In this document: positions 56,422-64,000 of the stretch, piece after piece | How positions within the stretch are numbered: the stretch's first letter is position 1 | Layout: each line of letters opens with the position of its first letter | Assembly (NCBI RefSeq): GCF_023008545.1 | Contig: NZ_CP095397.1 | Coordinates: forward strand, 1,116,001 to 1,180,000 | From: Natribaculum luteum | Lineage (GTDB): Archaea > Halobacteriota > Halobacteria > Halobacteriales > Natrialbaceae | DNA length: 64,000 bases | Direction: 5' to 3' | Translations under genes and position numbers: made by a program | The notes under the pieces: model-generated | What the model saw: only the letters and a program-made list of their open reading frames with translations | Database searches by the model: none | Told to the model about the DNA's origin: nothing

Positions 56422-56690
56422 TACTGGCGGTTGGAACTGTTGCCCGACGCAACCGCGAACCGTCGTCCGGTTGCGTCGGTGCTGACGTTCAACCGACATT
56501 GATCGACGATCACTGGGCCCAGGTGCAACGGTTATGGGCGCGTCTGGGTCGACGCCGACTTGACGGGTTCGGCTGCTCGAGTGACGGTGCTGGGCCCTGG
56601 GCAGTCACCGCAGGGTAGCGACGGGTCGAAATCGAACGGGAGGAAATCGGAGGGAGTATACCACGAGGATAATTACCTACGAAACGAGAT

Positions 56691-57173
56691 ATGGCCACGA
56701 ACGACGGAGTGACGCGACGGACGCTTCTAAAACTGACAGGTGCAGTAACGATCCCCGTCGCGGTCGCCGGCTGTTTGAGCCACAAGGCAAACGGCGTCGA
56801 GGAAGACGAAAGCTGGGAATACGTCGACGACGAGGCCGACTACAACGGATGGCTTGACGAGACGGAAAGTTACACCGGAACGGTCGACTGGACTGGCAGA
56901 GACGAGGTGACGGTCAGTGTCGGCACTGGCAACTACGGCTACCAGTACAGCCCCGCAGCGATCAGGGTCGACGAAGGGACGACTGTCGTCTGGGAGTGGA
57001 CCGGCGAAGGTGGCCCGCACGACGTCGTCGCGACCGACGAGCGGTTCGAGAGCGACAACCACCGTCGTGCGGGAGAGACGTTCAAGTACACGTTCGAGGA
57101 GACCGGCGTCTGCACCTACTTCTGTCGCCCGCACGAAGCAGTCGGAATGAAAGGAGCTGTCGACGTCGTCTGA
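56691..57173 (+). CDS. halocyanin (blue copper protein), copy 2
   Basis: A 160-residue paralogue of copy 1. The Tat/lipoprotein signal (TRRTLLK, lipobox VAGC, C28) and the Cu ligands H110, C145, H148 and M153 are intact. Long identical stretches with copy 1 (TVDWTGRDEVTV, MKGAVDVV) point to tandem duplication. Acidic linkers after the lipobox differ. The 269-bp spacer should hold its own promoter (an AATTACC-type box precedes the ATG). Confidence 0.93.
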   Translation: MATNDGVTRRTLLKLTGAVTIPVAVAGCLSHKANGVEEDESWEYVDDEADYNGWLDETESYTGTVDWTGRDEVTVSVGTGNYGYQYSPAAIRVDEGTTVVWEWTGEGGPHDVVATDERFESDNHRRAGETFKYTFEETGVCTYFCRPHEAVGMKGAVDVV

Positions 57174-57212
57174 TTCGCCACTCGACGGAGATCGTGAGCA
57201 GCGAGCGCCCAG

Positions 57213-58673
57213 CTACCGGTTGAGCGTGTGGATCGCGTGTCCGAGTGCGTTCTCGGCGGCTTCCATCACCGATTCGGAGAGCGTCGGGTGCGTGTGGATC
57301 GTCGCGGCGACGTCCTCGAGTGTCGCCCCGAGTTCGATCGCGAGCCCGAGTTCGGCGATCAACTCGGAGGCTTCGGGGCCGACGATCTGGGCCCCGAGGA
57401 CAAAGCCCGCGGCTTCGTCGGCGACGATCTTGACGAAGCCGTCGGCGTGGCCGGTCGTCAGCGCGCGGCCGCTGGCGCGGAAGGGGAACGTCCCGACGAC
57501 CGGCTCGAAGCCCTCCTCGGCGGCCTCGGATTCGGTCATCCCGACGGTCCCGATCTCGGGTTCGGTGAAGACGGCCGCGGGCATCGCCTGGTAGTCGATC
57601 GCCGACGGCTCGCCGGCGATCACCTCCGCGGCGACCTGTCCCTCCGCCATCCCCTTGTGAGCGAGCATCGGTTCGCCGGCGACGTCGCCGACGGCGTAGA
57701 TGTGCTCGACGTTCGTGCGCGCACGGTCGTCCGTCGGAATGAAGCCGCGTTCGTCGGTCTCGACGCCCGCTTCCTCGAGCGCGAGGGTATCGGAGACCGG
57801 GGCGCGTCCGACCGCGACGAGGACCTTCTCGGCGTCTAGCTCGAGTCGGTCCATCTCCTGGGCCTGCGTGCCGCCGTCGGTCGCGGTCTCCTCGGCGGGG
57901 TCGGCGACGACGCGGATTCCCTCGCCGCGCTCGTGCCACTCGGCGGCGGTGTACCCGAAGTGGAAGTCGATGCCGAGTTCGTTCGCGCGCTGTTTGACCG
58001 GGCGGGCGAGGTCGGCCTCGTAACCGGGCAAGACGTCCTCGAGCATCTCGACGACGGTGACGTCGGTGCCGAGTTTGGCGAAGACGCCGGCCAGTTCCAT
58101 CCCGATGTAGCCCGCTCCGACGACGACGAGCGAGTCGGGGACCGACTCGAGCGCGAGTGCTTCCCTCGAGTTCAAGACGGGTTCGTCGTCGTACGAGAAG
58201 TTCGGGATCTCGATCGGTCGCGATCCCGTTGCGACGATGGCGTGTTCGAACTCGATCGATTCGCTCCCCTGGCCGTCGCCGTCGTGGGAGACCCGGACGG
58301 AGTTCTCGTCGGCGAAGTGAGCGGTCCCCTCGACGAGGTTGACGCCGTTTGCCTTGCAGAGTTTCTCGACGCCGCTCGTGAGCTGGTCGACGACGCCGTC
58401 TTTCCAGTCGATCATCCCCGCGAGGTCGACCGCGGGGTCGGCGTGGATCCCCATCTCTTCGGCGTTACCGGCCTCGTGTGCGACGTTGGTGGCGGTGATC
58501 AGCGCCTTCGAGGGGATACAACCGTGATTCAGGCAGGTCCCACCGTAGGCGTCTTTTTCGACGAGCGTTACGTCCAGGTCGAGCTGGCCGGCACGGATCG
58601 CGGCCACGTAGCCTGCGGGTCCGGCGCCGATTACCAGCACGTCCGTTCCAGTTGTGACGTCTCCGACGACCAT
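57213..58673 (-). CDS. lpdA: dihydrolipoyl dehydrogenase (E3)
   Basis: A 486-residue pyridine nucleotide-disulfide oxidoreductase. GAGPAG binds FAD, the redox-active disulfide is in GGTCLNHGCIPSK, and the C-terminal HTHPTLSE supplies the catalytic His/Glu pair. It reoxidises dihydrolipoamide with NAD+. It is the last gene of the operon and begins 2 nt after the E2 stop. Confidence 0.96.
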   Translation of the reverse strand: MVVGDVTTGTDVLVIGAGPAGYVAAIRAGQLDLDVTLVEKDAYGGTCLNHGCIPSKALITATNVAHEAGNAEEMGIHADPAVDLAGMIDWKDGVVDQLTSGVEKLCKANGVNLVEGTAHFADENSVRVSHDGDGQGSESIEFEHAIVATGSRPIEIPNFSYDDEPVLNSREALALESVPDSLVVVGAGYIGMELAGVFAKLGTDVTVVEMLEDVLPGYEADLARPVKQRANELGIDFHFGYTAAEWHERGEGIRVVADPAEETATDGGTQAQEMDRLELDAEKVLVAVGRAPVSDTLALEEAGVETDERGFIPTDDRARTNVEHIYAVGDVAGEPMLAHKGMAEGQVAAEVIAGEPSAIDYQAMPAAVFTEPEIGTVGMTESEAAEEGFEPVVGTFPFRASGRALTTGHADGFVKIVADEAAGFVLGAQIVGPEASELIAELGLAIELGATLEDVAATIHTHPTLSESVMEAAENALGHAIHTLNR

Positions 58674-58675
58674 CG

Positions 58676-60187
58676 TTATTCCAGTAGTAGCAGTTCGGGG
58701 TTTTCGAGGTACTCCATCACCTTGTTCGTAAAGCGGGCGCCGACGGCGCCGTCGATCAACCGGTGGTCGAACGACAGCGACAGCGTCATCACGGATCGCG
58801 GCTCGATCGACTCGGTCCCGTCCTCGTCGGTGACGACTCGCGGTTTGCGTTTGATCTCGCCGACGGCGAGGATGCCCGCTTCGGGGTAGTTGAGGACTGG
58901 CGTCGCGTACTCGCCGCCGATCCCGCCGATGTTCGTGACCGTGAACGTCGACCCGCGCAGCTCCTCGGGGCTGATCGTGCGCTCGCGGGCTTTCTGGACG
59001 AGTTCGTTCATCTCCGAGGACAGCTGTAGCATGCCTTTTCCGTCGGCGTGGTCGACGACCGGGACCATCAGGCCGACGTCGGTCGCCGTCGCGATGCCGA
59101 CGTTGTAGTAGTCTCGATAGACGATCTCCTCTGCCTCCTCGTCGATGACCGCGTTCATCTCCGGGAACTCCTTCAGTGCAGCGACGACCGCCTTCACGAT
59201 AAAGGGCATGTACGTCAACCGGATGCCCTGCTCCTCGGCGACGGGTTTGAGTCGCTCGCGCGTCTCGACGAGGGCGGTGACGTCGACCTCGTCGTGGTGG
59301 GTGACGTGGGGCGCGGTGTACTTCGACTCCACCATCGCGTCGGCGATGGTCCGTCGAACGCCTTTGAACGGCTCGCGCCGTTCGTGTTCGGTCGGCTCGC
59401 CCGCTTCGATGGCTGCAACGTCTGCTTCCTGGGCCTGACGCTGGGCGTCTGCGTACTCGCGGACGGCCTCGGGCGTGACGAACGCCTCTCCGTCGCGCTC
59501 TTCGGCCGCCGGAACGGCGTCGATGTCGACGCCCTCCTCCTCGGCGAGTCGACGCGTCGCAGGCGCGGCGAGCGTTCGGTCGCGCTCTGCGGATTCTGCC
59601 TGTGCGGGCGCTTCGGTGCCGGCGGTCTCGGCCGTCGAGGTTTCGGACTCCGTGACCGCGGACTCGGCCGCCGGTTCGGGTTCCGTCGGCTCGGCGACGT
59701 CGGCACCGCCCTCGGCAGCAGCGCGAACGTCGCCTTCGGTCACGCGACCGCCGGGACCGCTTCCTGTGACCTGCGAGAGGTCGACGCCCTCCTCGCGGGC
59801 CAGCCGTCGCACTCGAGGCGGAGCGAAGACGCACCCCTCGGGCGTCGATACCTCCTCGGCTGCCGCCTCCGTCTCCGTCGGCTCGGCTACGCTCTCGGCC
59901 TCGCTCTCCTGTGTCTCGGCTTCGGCGGCGGCTTCGTCGGCCGATTCGCCCTCGACGTCGAACGTGATGATCACGTCGCCGACGGGAACCATCTCGCCTT
60001 CCTCGGCGCGCAGTTCCCGCACGGTACCGTTTACCGGCGCAGGCACCTCGACGAGGGCCTTGTCGGTCTCGACTTCGGCGACGGGCTGGTCTTCGGTGAC
60101 TGTGTCGCCCTCGTCGACGAGCCACGTGACGAGTTCGCCTTCGGCGACGCCCTCGCCGACGTCGGGCAGTTTGAACTCGCGGACCAT
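58676..60187 (-). CDS. 2-oxoacid dehydrogenase dihydrolipoyl acyltransferase (E2)
   Basis: A 503-residue E2. One lipoyl domain (residues 1-80, lipoyl lysine K43 in VETDKALVEV) is followed by an acidic linker. There are two stretches that look like peripheral-subunit-binding domains: PRVRRLAREEGVDLSQV near 125 and PATRRLAEEEGVDIDAV near 208. The catalytic domain ends with SFDHRLIDGA (HxxxDG). It accepts acyl groups from E1. Start 60187 is 1 nt after the E1 beta stop. Confidence 0.94.
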   Translation of the reverse strand: MVREFKLPDVGEGVAEGELVTWLVDEGDTVTEDQPVAEVETDKALVEVPAPVNGTVRELRAEEGEMVPVGDVIITFDVEGESADEAAAEAETQESEAESVAEPTETEAAAEEVSTPEGCVFAPPRVRRLAREEGVDLSQVTGSGPGGRVTEGDVRAAAEGGADVAEPTEPEPAAESAVTESETSTAETAGTEAPAQAESAERDRTLAAPATRRLAEEEGVDIDAVPAAEERDGEAFVTPEAVREYADAQRQAQEADVAAIEAGEPTEHERREPFKGVRRTIADAMVESKYTAPHVTHHDEVDVTALVETRERLKPVAEEQGIRLTYMPFIVKAVVAALKEFPEMNAVIDEEAEEIVYRDYYNVGIATATDVGLMVPVVDHADGKGMLQLSSEMNELVQKARERTISPEELRGSTFTVTNIGGIGGEYATPVLNYPEAGILAVGEIKRKPRVVTDEDGTESIEPRSVMTLSLSFDHRLIDGAVGARFTNKVMEYLENPELLLLE

Positions 60188-60188
60188 G

Positions 60189-61175
60189 CTAGAACTCCAT
60201 CGCCTCCCGGATGCCGTCGACGATACGCGCCGGTTCGGGCAGGTAGTAGTCTTCGAGTGCGTACAGCGGGAACGGCGTGTCGAAGCCCGTGATGCGTTTG
60301 ACCGGCGCTTCCTGGTAGAGCAATGCCTCCTCCTGGATCGTCGCGGTGATCTCGCCGGCCAGCCCGCCGGTCTTCGGCGCTTCGTGGACGACCGCCGCGC
60401 GGCCGGTCTTCGTGAACGATTCGACGATCGCGTCGGTGTCGAGCGGCGAGAGCGTCCGGAGGTCGACGACCTCGACGTCGATCTCGCCCTCGAGTTCGTC
60501 GGCGGCCTCGAGCGTCGGTCGGGTCATCGCACCCCAGGTGAACACGGAGATGTCGGATCCCTCGCGGCGAACGGCGGCCTCGCCAAGCGGGACCTCGTAG
60601 GACTCGTTTGGCACCTCCTCACGGAACGCCCGATAGATGAGTTTCGGCTCCAGGAAGAGCACCGGGTCCGGATCGCGGATCGCGCTGGTCAGGAGGCCCT
60701 TGGTGTCGTAGGGCGTCGACGGAACGACGACCTTGAGACCGGGCTGGTGGACGAACATCGCCTCGCTCGACTCGGAGTGGTGTTCGGGTGCCCGGATGCC
60801 GCCGCCGTAGGGGGCGCGGACGACCATCTGGCACGTGTATCGTCCGCGCGAACGCGTGCGAAGGCGCGCCGCGTGGGAGACGATCTGGTCGAACGCGGGG
60901 TAGATAAAGCCCAGAAACTGGATCTCCGGGACCGGCTTCATGCCGTAGGCGGCCATGCCGACCGCGGTACCGACGATGCCGGATTCGGCAAGCGGCGTGT
61001 CGATCACGCGATCGTCGCCGAACTCCTCGTAGAGTCCCTCGGTGGCGCGGAAGACGCCGCCGTTTCGGCCGACGTCCTCACCCATCACGAGGACGTCGTC
61101 GTCGCGTTCCATCTCCGAGTGCAATCCGTCGCGGACAGCCTGTACGAGCGTGAGGTTTTCCGATTCTGCAGCCAT
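60189..61175 (-). CDS. 2-oxoacid dehydrogenase E1 component, beta subunit
   Basis: A 328-residue transketolase-like subunit: LTLVQAVRDGLHSEMERDDDVLVMGEDVG at the start, then FLGFIYPAFDQIVSHAARLR and APYGGGIRAPEHHSES. ATG 61175 was chosen; the longer open frame upstream lies inside E1 alpha. With E1 alpha it decarboxylates a 2-oxoacid using TPP. The substrate may be pyruvate or a branched-chain acid and cannot be decided here. Confidence 0.95.
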   Translation of the reverse strand: MAAESENLTLVQAVRDGLHSEMERDDDVLVMGEDVGRNGGVFRATEGLYEEFGDDRVIDTPLAESGIVGTAVGMAAYGMKPVPEIQFLGFIYPAFDQIVSHAARLRTRSRGRYTCQMVVRAPYGGGIRAPEHHSESSEAMFVHQPGLKVVVPSTPYDTKGLLTSAIRDPDPVLFLEPKLIYRAFREEVPNESYEVPLGEAAVRREGSDISVFTWGAMTRPTLEAADELEGEIDVEVVDLRTLSPLDTDAIVESFTKTGRAAVVHEAPKTGGLAGEITATIQEEALLYQEAPVKRITGFDTPFPLYALEDYYLPEPARIVDGIREAMEF

Positions 61176-61176
61176 G

Positions 61177-62286
61177 TTAGTCCTCCAGCAGTGCGTCGTC
61201 GCCGTGTCGTTCGCGGATCGATTCGAACCACTCGAGTTGTTCCTGGAGTCGACCGGGCATCCCCTCGTAGACGTGGGCGAAGATCTCCTCGGGGTCTGGT
61301 CGTTCGACGCTCTCTGCGGCGTCGATGGCGTCGGCGACCGCCGTCTCGATGCGCGACTCGATCGCGTCGACGCGCTCGTCGTCGAGCATCCCGTTGTGAC
61401 GCAGGAACGTCTCCATGCGGGGGATCGGGTCCTTCTGTTTCCACCGTTCGACCTCGTCGTCGTCGCGATAGACGGACGGATCGTCCGCCGTGGTGTGGGC
61501 ACCGAAGCGGTACTGAACCGCCTCGATGAGGGTCGGACGGCGGTCGTCCTCGTCGGGATTTTTTGCCTTCTCGACGGCGTCACGAGTGACCTTGTAGACG
61601 GCGAGTGGGTCCATCCCGTCGACCTGGACGCCCTCGAAGCCGTAGGCCGTCGCCTTCTGGGCGAGAGTATCGCTCGCAGTCTGGCGTTCTCGGGGAACCG
61701 AGATGGCCCACTGGTTGTTGTTACAGAAGAACACGTTCGGCGTATCGAAGACGCCGGCGAAATTGAGCCCCTCGTGGAAGTCGCCCTCGCTCGTGGCACC
61801 GTCGCCGAAGTAACAGAGGAAGGCCTTCTCCTCGCCACGAAGCTTCGAGGCCCAGGCGGCCCCTGTCGCGTGAGGAATTTGCGTCGCGATGGGGACTGCG
61901 ACGGTGAAGATGTTCGTCCCGTTGGGGACGTAGTTGCCGTCTTCGTGACCCATCCAGTACAGTAACGTCCGCTTGAGAGAGATGCCACGCACCAGCGCCG
62001 CGCCGTGTTCGCGATAGCTCGGGAAGATCCAGTCGTCGTCCTCGAGTGCGTGAGCACTCCCGATCTGGGCACCTTCCTGTCCCGACAGCGGCGGATACGT
62101 CCCCATCCGCCCCTGGCGCTGGAGACTCACCGCCCGCTGGTCGAAGTGCCTGGCCAGACGCATCTGTTCGTACATCTCGACCATCGCGTCCTCGGAGAGA
62201 TCGGGCACGTCAGCACCGTCCAGGACGCGACCGGTATCGTCGAGTACCTGTACTCGTTCCTGGGGGTCGTGCTGTAGCGTACTCAC
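61177..62286 (-). CDS. 2-oxoacid dehydrogenase E1 component, alpha subunit
   Basis: A 369-residue TPP-binding subunit. The TPP motif is visible as [20 protein letters not shown]...[11 protein letters not shown] 62286 ([10 protein letters not shown]) is preferred to the GTG four codons upstream. An A/T-rich CCTATAAC box at about 62326-62333 is the promoter of the four-gene operon. In haloarchaea these complexes are expressed but pyruvate is normally oxidised by a ferredoxin oxidoreductase, so the in vivo substrate is uncertain. Confidence 0.93.
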   Translation of the reverse strand: MSTLQHDPQERVQVLDDTGRVLDGADVPDLSEDAMVEMYEQMRLARHFDQRAVSLQRQGRMGTYPPLSGQEGAQIGSAHALEDDDWIFPSYREHGAALVRGISLKRTLLYWMGHEDGNYVPNGTNIFTVAVPIATQIPHATGAAWASKLRGEEKAFLCYFGDGATSEGDFHEGLNFAGVFDTPNVFFCNNNQWAISVPRERQTASDTLAQKATAYGFEGVQVDGMDPLAVYKVTRDAVEKAKNPDEDDRRPTLIEAVQYRFGAHTTADDPSVYRDDDEVERWKQKDPIPRMETFLRHNGMLDDERVDAIESRIETAVADAIDAAESVERPDPEEIFAHVYEGMPGRLQEQLEWFESIRERHGDDALLED

Positions 62287-62645
62287 GGGTGTACCCACCT
62301 GCGCATACCTAATGGTCTATCGCTCGCGTTATAGGAGTTTCGTAAATAACTTACTATCAATGCTATTCTTGCGAAAGGGCAACGAAACTCTGGTTCAATG
62401 GGCTATATTTTGGACGTTTGAACCACCGATACGAGTGTGAGAAGACATTGTTTAATTCCACCATTCGTAATTATGGTCGTAAGAAGGAGATGGCCGGACG
62501 GCGACGACCTGGCGCGCTCATCCTATGCGTTTCACGCTCGAGTGATAGTGCTGGCTCTCGTTCAGACTGTTCGGTCCGAGAGAAACGGCGTCCGATCGAG
62601 GTTCGGATTCTCGAACGAGACAGTACGGGCGTGCTACCGTCTTCG
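62287..62645. other. A/T-rich promoter region upstream of the E1-E3 operon
   Basis: 359 bp with clearly lower G+C than the flanks, especially 62330-62480. It should carry the promoter of the dehydrogenase operon and the end of lipA transcription. No small gene or repeat was recognised. Confidence 0.5.
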
Positions 62646-63590
62646 CTAGTTCGAGGCTCGCCGGCGGCGAGCTTCGCTTCTCGCCTCTTCGATCGTCTTT
62701 CCCTCCCGCAAGACCGCGTCGACAAACAGCTCGCCGGCCTTGTACGACGAGCGGACCATCGGTCCGCTCGCACAGTAGAGAAAGCCGAGTTCGTTCTCGG
62801 CGACCCGACGCCACGTCTCGTATTTGTCCGGGTGGTCGTAGCGTTTGACCTCGAGGTGGCTCCGGGAGGGCTGGAGGTACTGGCCAAGCGTGACGACGTC
62901 GACGCCGCGCTCGCGCAGGTCTGCAAGCGTCTGGTAGACCTCGTGGTCGTACTCGCCGTGGCCGAGCATGATCGAGGTCTTGGTGTAGATGTCGGACTCG
63001 CGCTCTACCTGCTCGAGGACGCGCAGGCTCTGTTCGTAGCCGGCCCGACGATCCCGGACGGGAAACTGGAGTCGTTCGACGGTCTCGACGTTGTGGGCGA
63101 TGACGTCCGGTTCGGCGTCGATGATCTTCCGGACGAGGTGCGGTTCGCCCTGGAAGTCGGGAATCAAGACTTCTACGAGGATGCCGGGGTGGAGGGCTTT
63201 GATCTCGCGGATCGTCTCCGCGAAGTGGCCCGCTCCCTGGTCCGGGAGGTCGTCGCGGTCGACGCTCGTCAGCACGACGTAGTCTAACCCGATCTCGGCG
63301 ATCGCGCTCGCGACGTTCGCCGGTTCGTCGGGGTCGAGCGGTTCCATCCCGCCGGTCTCGACGTCACAGAAGTTACAGCCTCGAGAACAACGATCGCCCA
63401 TCAGCATGAACGTCGCGGTGCCGCCGCTCTCACCGCCTCGGCCGGACCAGCACTCACCCAGGTTCGGACAGTTTGCCTCCTCACAGACGGTGTGCAGGTC
63501 GTGGTCCCGCAGCGTCTCCCGGATTCCGGCGAACTCCCGGCCCGACGGCGGACGGCTCTTCAACCAGTCGGGCTTTCGCGAGCGACTCAT
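62646..63590 (-). CDS. lipA: lipoyl synthase
   Basis: A 314-residue radical-SAM enzyme. The auxiliary cluster cysteines are C36, C41 and C47 (CEEANCPNLGEC) and the radical-SAM triad is C68, C72 and C75 (CSRGCNFC). The C-terminal RSSYKAGELF serine/arginine end is also present. It inserts sulfur into octanoyl groups on E2 and similar proteins. Its place just upstream of the dehydrogenase operon fits that role. Confidence 0.96.
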   Translation of the reverse strand: MSRSRKPDWLKSRPPSGREFAGIRETLRDHDLHTVCEEANCPNLGECWSGRGGESGGTATFMLMGDRCSRGCNFCDVETGGMEPLDPDEPANVASAIAEIGLDYVVLTSVDRDDLPDQGAGHFAETIREIKALHPGILVEVLIPDFQGEPHLVRKIIDAEPDVIAHNVETVERLQFPVRDRRAGYEQSLRVLEQVERESDIYTKTSIMLGHGEYDHEVYQTLADLRERGVDVVTLGQYLQPSRSHLEVKRYDHPDKYETWRRVAENELGFLYCASGPMVRSSYKAGELFVDAVLREGKTIEEARSEARRRRASN

Positions 63591-63714
63591 ACCCACTACT
63601 GGGGTCGCGTGTGCAAAAATCGTGGTGGTTCTCCGGACTGGAGACCGATCACGGCGTACACGGACACGAACTTATATTAGCGATGAATTGTCAATGGTAA
63701 TCATCTAACAGGTC

Positions 63715-64000
63715 ATGCTCGACGTATCTCGAGAGGAAATAACCGACGGCTCGCTCACGAAGGCGTTAGTCGTCCTCGCAGCACCGCTTCTGGTCCAGAA
63801 TCTCGTCCAGGTACTCCAGCAGGTCGTCGACATCTTCTGGCTCGGGCGACTCGGCGGCGACGCCGTCGCGGCTGTCGGACTGAACTTCCCGATCACCGGC
63901 TTGCTCGCGACCGTCGCCGTCGGAGCCAGCGTCGGGACGCAGGTCGTCGTCTCCCAGCGTGCCGGTGGCGACGACCTCGAGGCGAGTCGGCGCGGCGCGG
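63715..64000 (+). CDS. MATE-family efflux transporter, N-terminal part
   Basis: The gene runs off the window; 95 residues are visible. MLDVSREEITDGSLTKALVVLAAPLL is followed by VDIFWLGRLGGDAVAAVGLNFPI, the conserved MATE start with its first helices. A CTTATATTAG box about 30-40 nt upstream of ATG 63715 is the likely promoter. Substrate unknown. Confidence 0.88.
   Translation, partial: MLDVSREEITDGSLTKALVVLAAPLLVQNLVQVLQQVVDIFWLGRLGGDAVAAVGLNFPITGLLATVAVGASVGTQVVVSQRAGGDDLEASRRGA

Overview
This window is a stretch of haloarchaeal chromosome, most likely from the Natrialbales/Natrialbaceae side of the class. The evidence is a very high G+C content with abundant CTCGAG-type words, acidic proteins, Tat-type lipoproteins, halocyanins, F420 and tetrahydromethanopterin enzymes, and an rRNA operon in the order 16S, tRNA-Ala, 23S, 5S, tRNA-Cys. 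Many genes begin 25-30 nt downstream of a TATA-like box, as in leaderless haloarchaeal transcripts. No insertion sequence, CRISPR array or prophage was seen.

Layout. 1-16.8 kb is mostly housekeeping: a partial HAD hydrolase, a FAD/Rieske oxidoreductase, a glycerophosphodiesterase, F420:NADP reductase, thioredoxin, Sec61 beta, pdxT, a bifunctional-nuclease-family protein, hisE, a CPA2 antiporter, a molybdopterin oxidoreductase, two GTPases (NOG1-like and EngB), two DUF389 paralogues, TrmO and a GNAT enzyme. 16.9-29.9 kb is the most unusual part. It holds an iron-type ABC permease and its substrate-binding lipoprotein, a two-gene FAD sugar-dehydrogenase-like module, and glycan genes: a GT2 transferase, a GT39/ArnT-like membrane transferase, a reversibly glycosylated polypeptide/UDP-sugar mutase-like protein and a flippase-like membrane protein. 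An epimerase and a 2-hydroxyacid dehydrogenase follow. Five palindromes of the TTAGG-N4-CCTAA (DtxR-like) type sit at the promoters of the transport, dehydrogenase and glycan genes, so they look like one iron-responsive regulon that links iron uptake to extracytoplasmic sugar chemistry.

30-45 kb returns to core functions: a NUDIX/IF2B-like fusion, a phosphoesterase, cofE-mer (F420 and C1 metabolism), a cold-shock protein, a MoxR-DUF58-transglutaminase operon, eIF1, a rhodanese, a NUDIX hydrolase, DUF5809/DUF5810, RimI, and an NSS symporter with a translationally coupled small membrane protein. 45-48.8 kb is a patchy, gene-poor area. It has a decayed DUF892 (ferritin-like) gene, several very small ORFs, tRNA-Lys followed by two extra copies of its 3' end, a secreted protein with five tandem N-glycosylation sequons, and an orphan ORF beside tRNA-Cys.

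48.8-54.7 kb is the rRNA operon on the minus strand, driven by about four tandem TATA promoters. 55-57.2 kb holds an HTH regulator with a membrane partner and two halocyanins. 57.2-63.6 kb is the 2-oxoacid dehydrogenase operon (E1 alpha, E1 beta, E2, E3), followed upstream by lipA. The window ends inside a MATE-family exporter gene.
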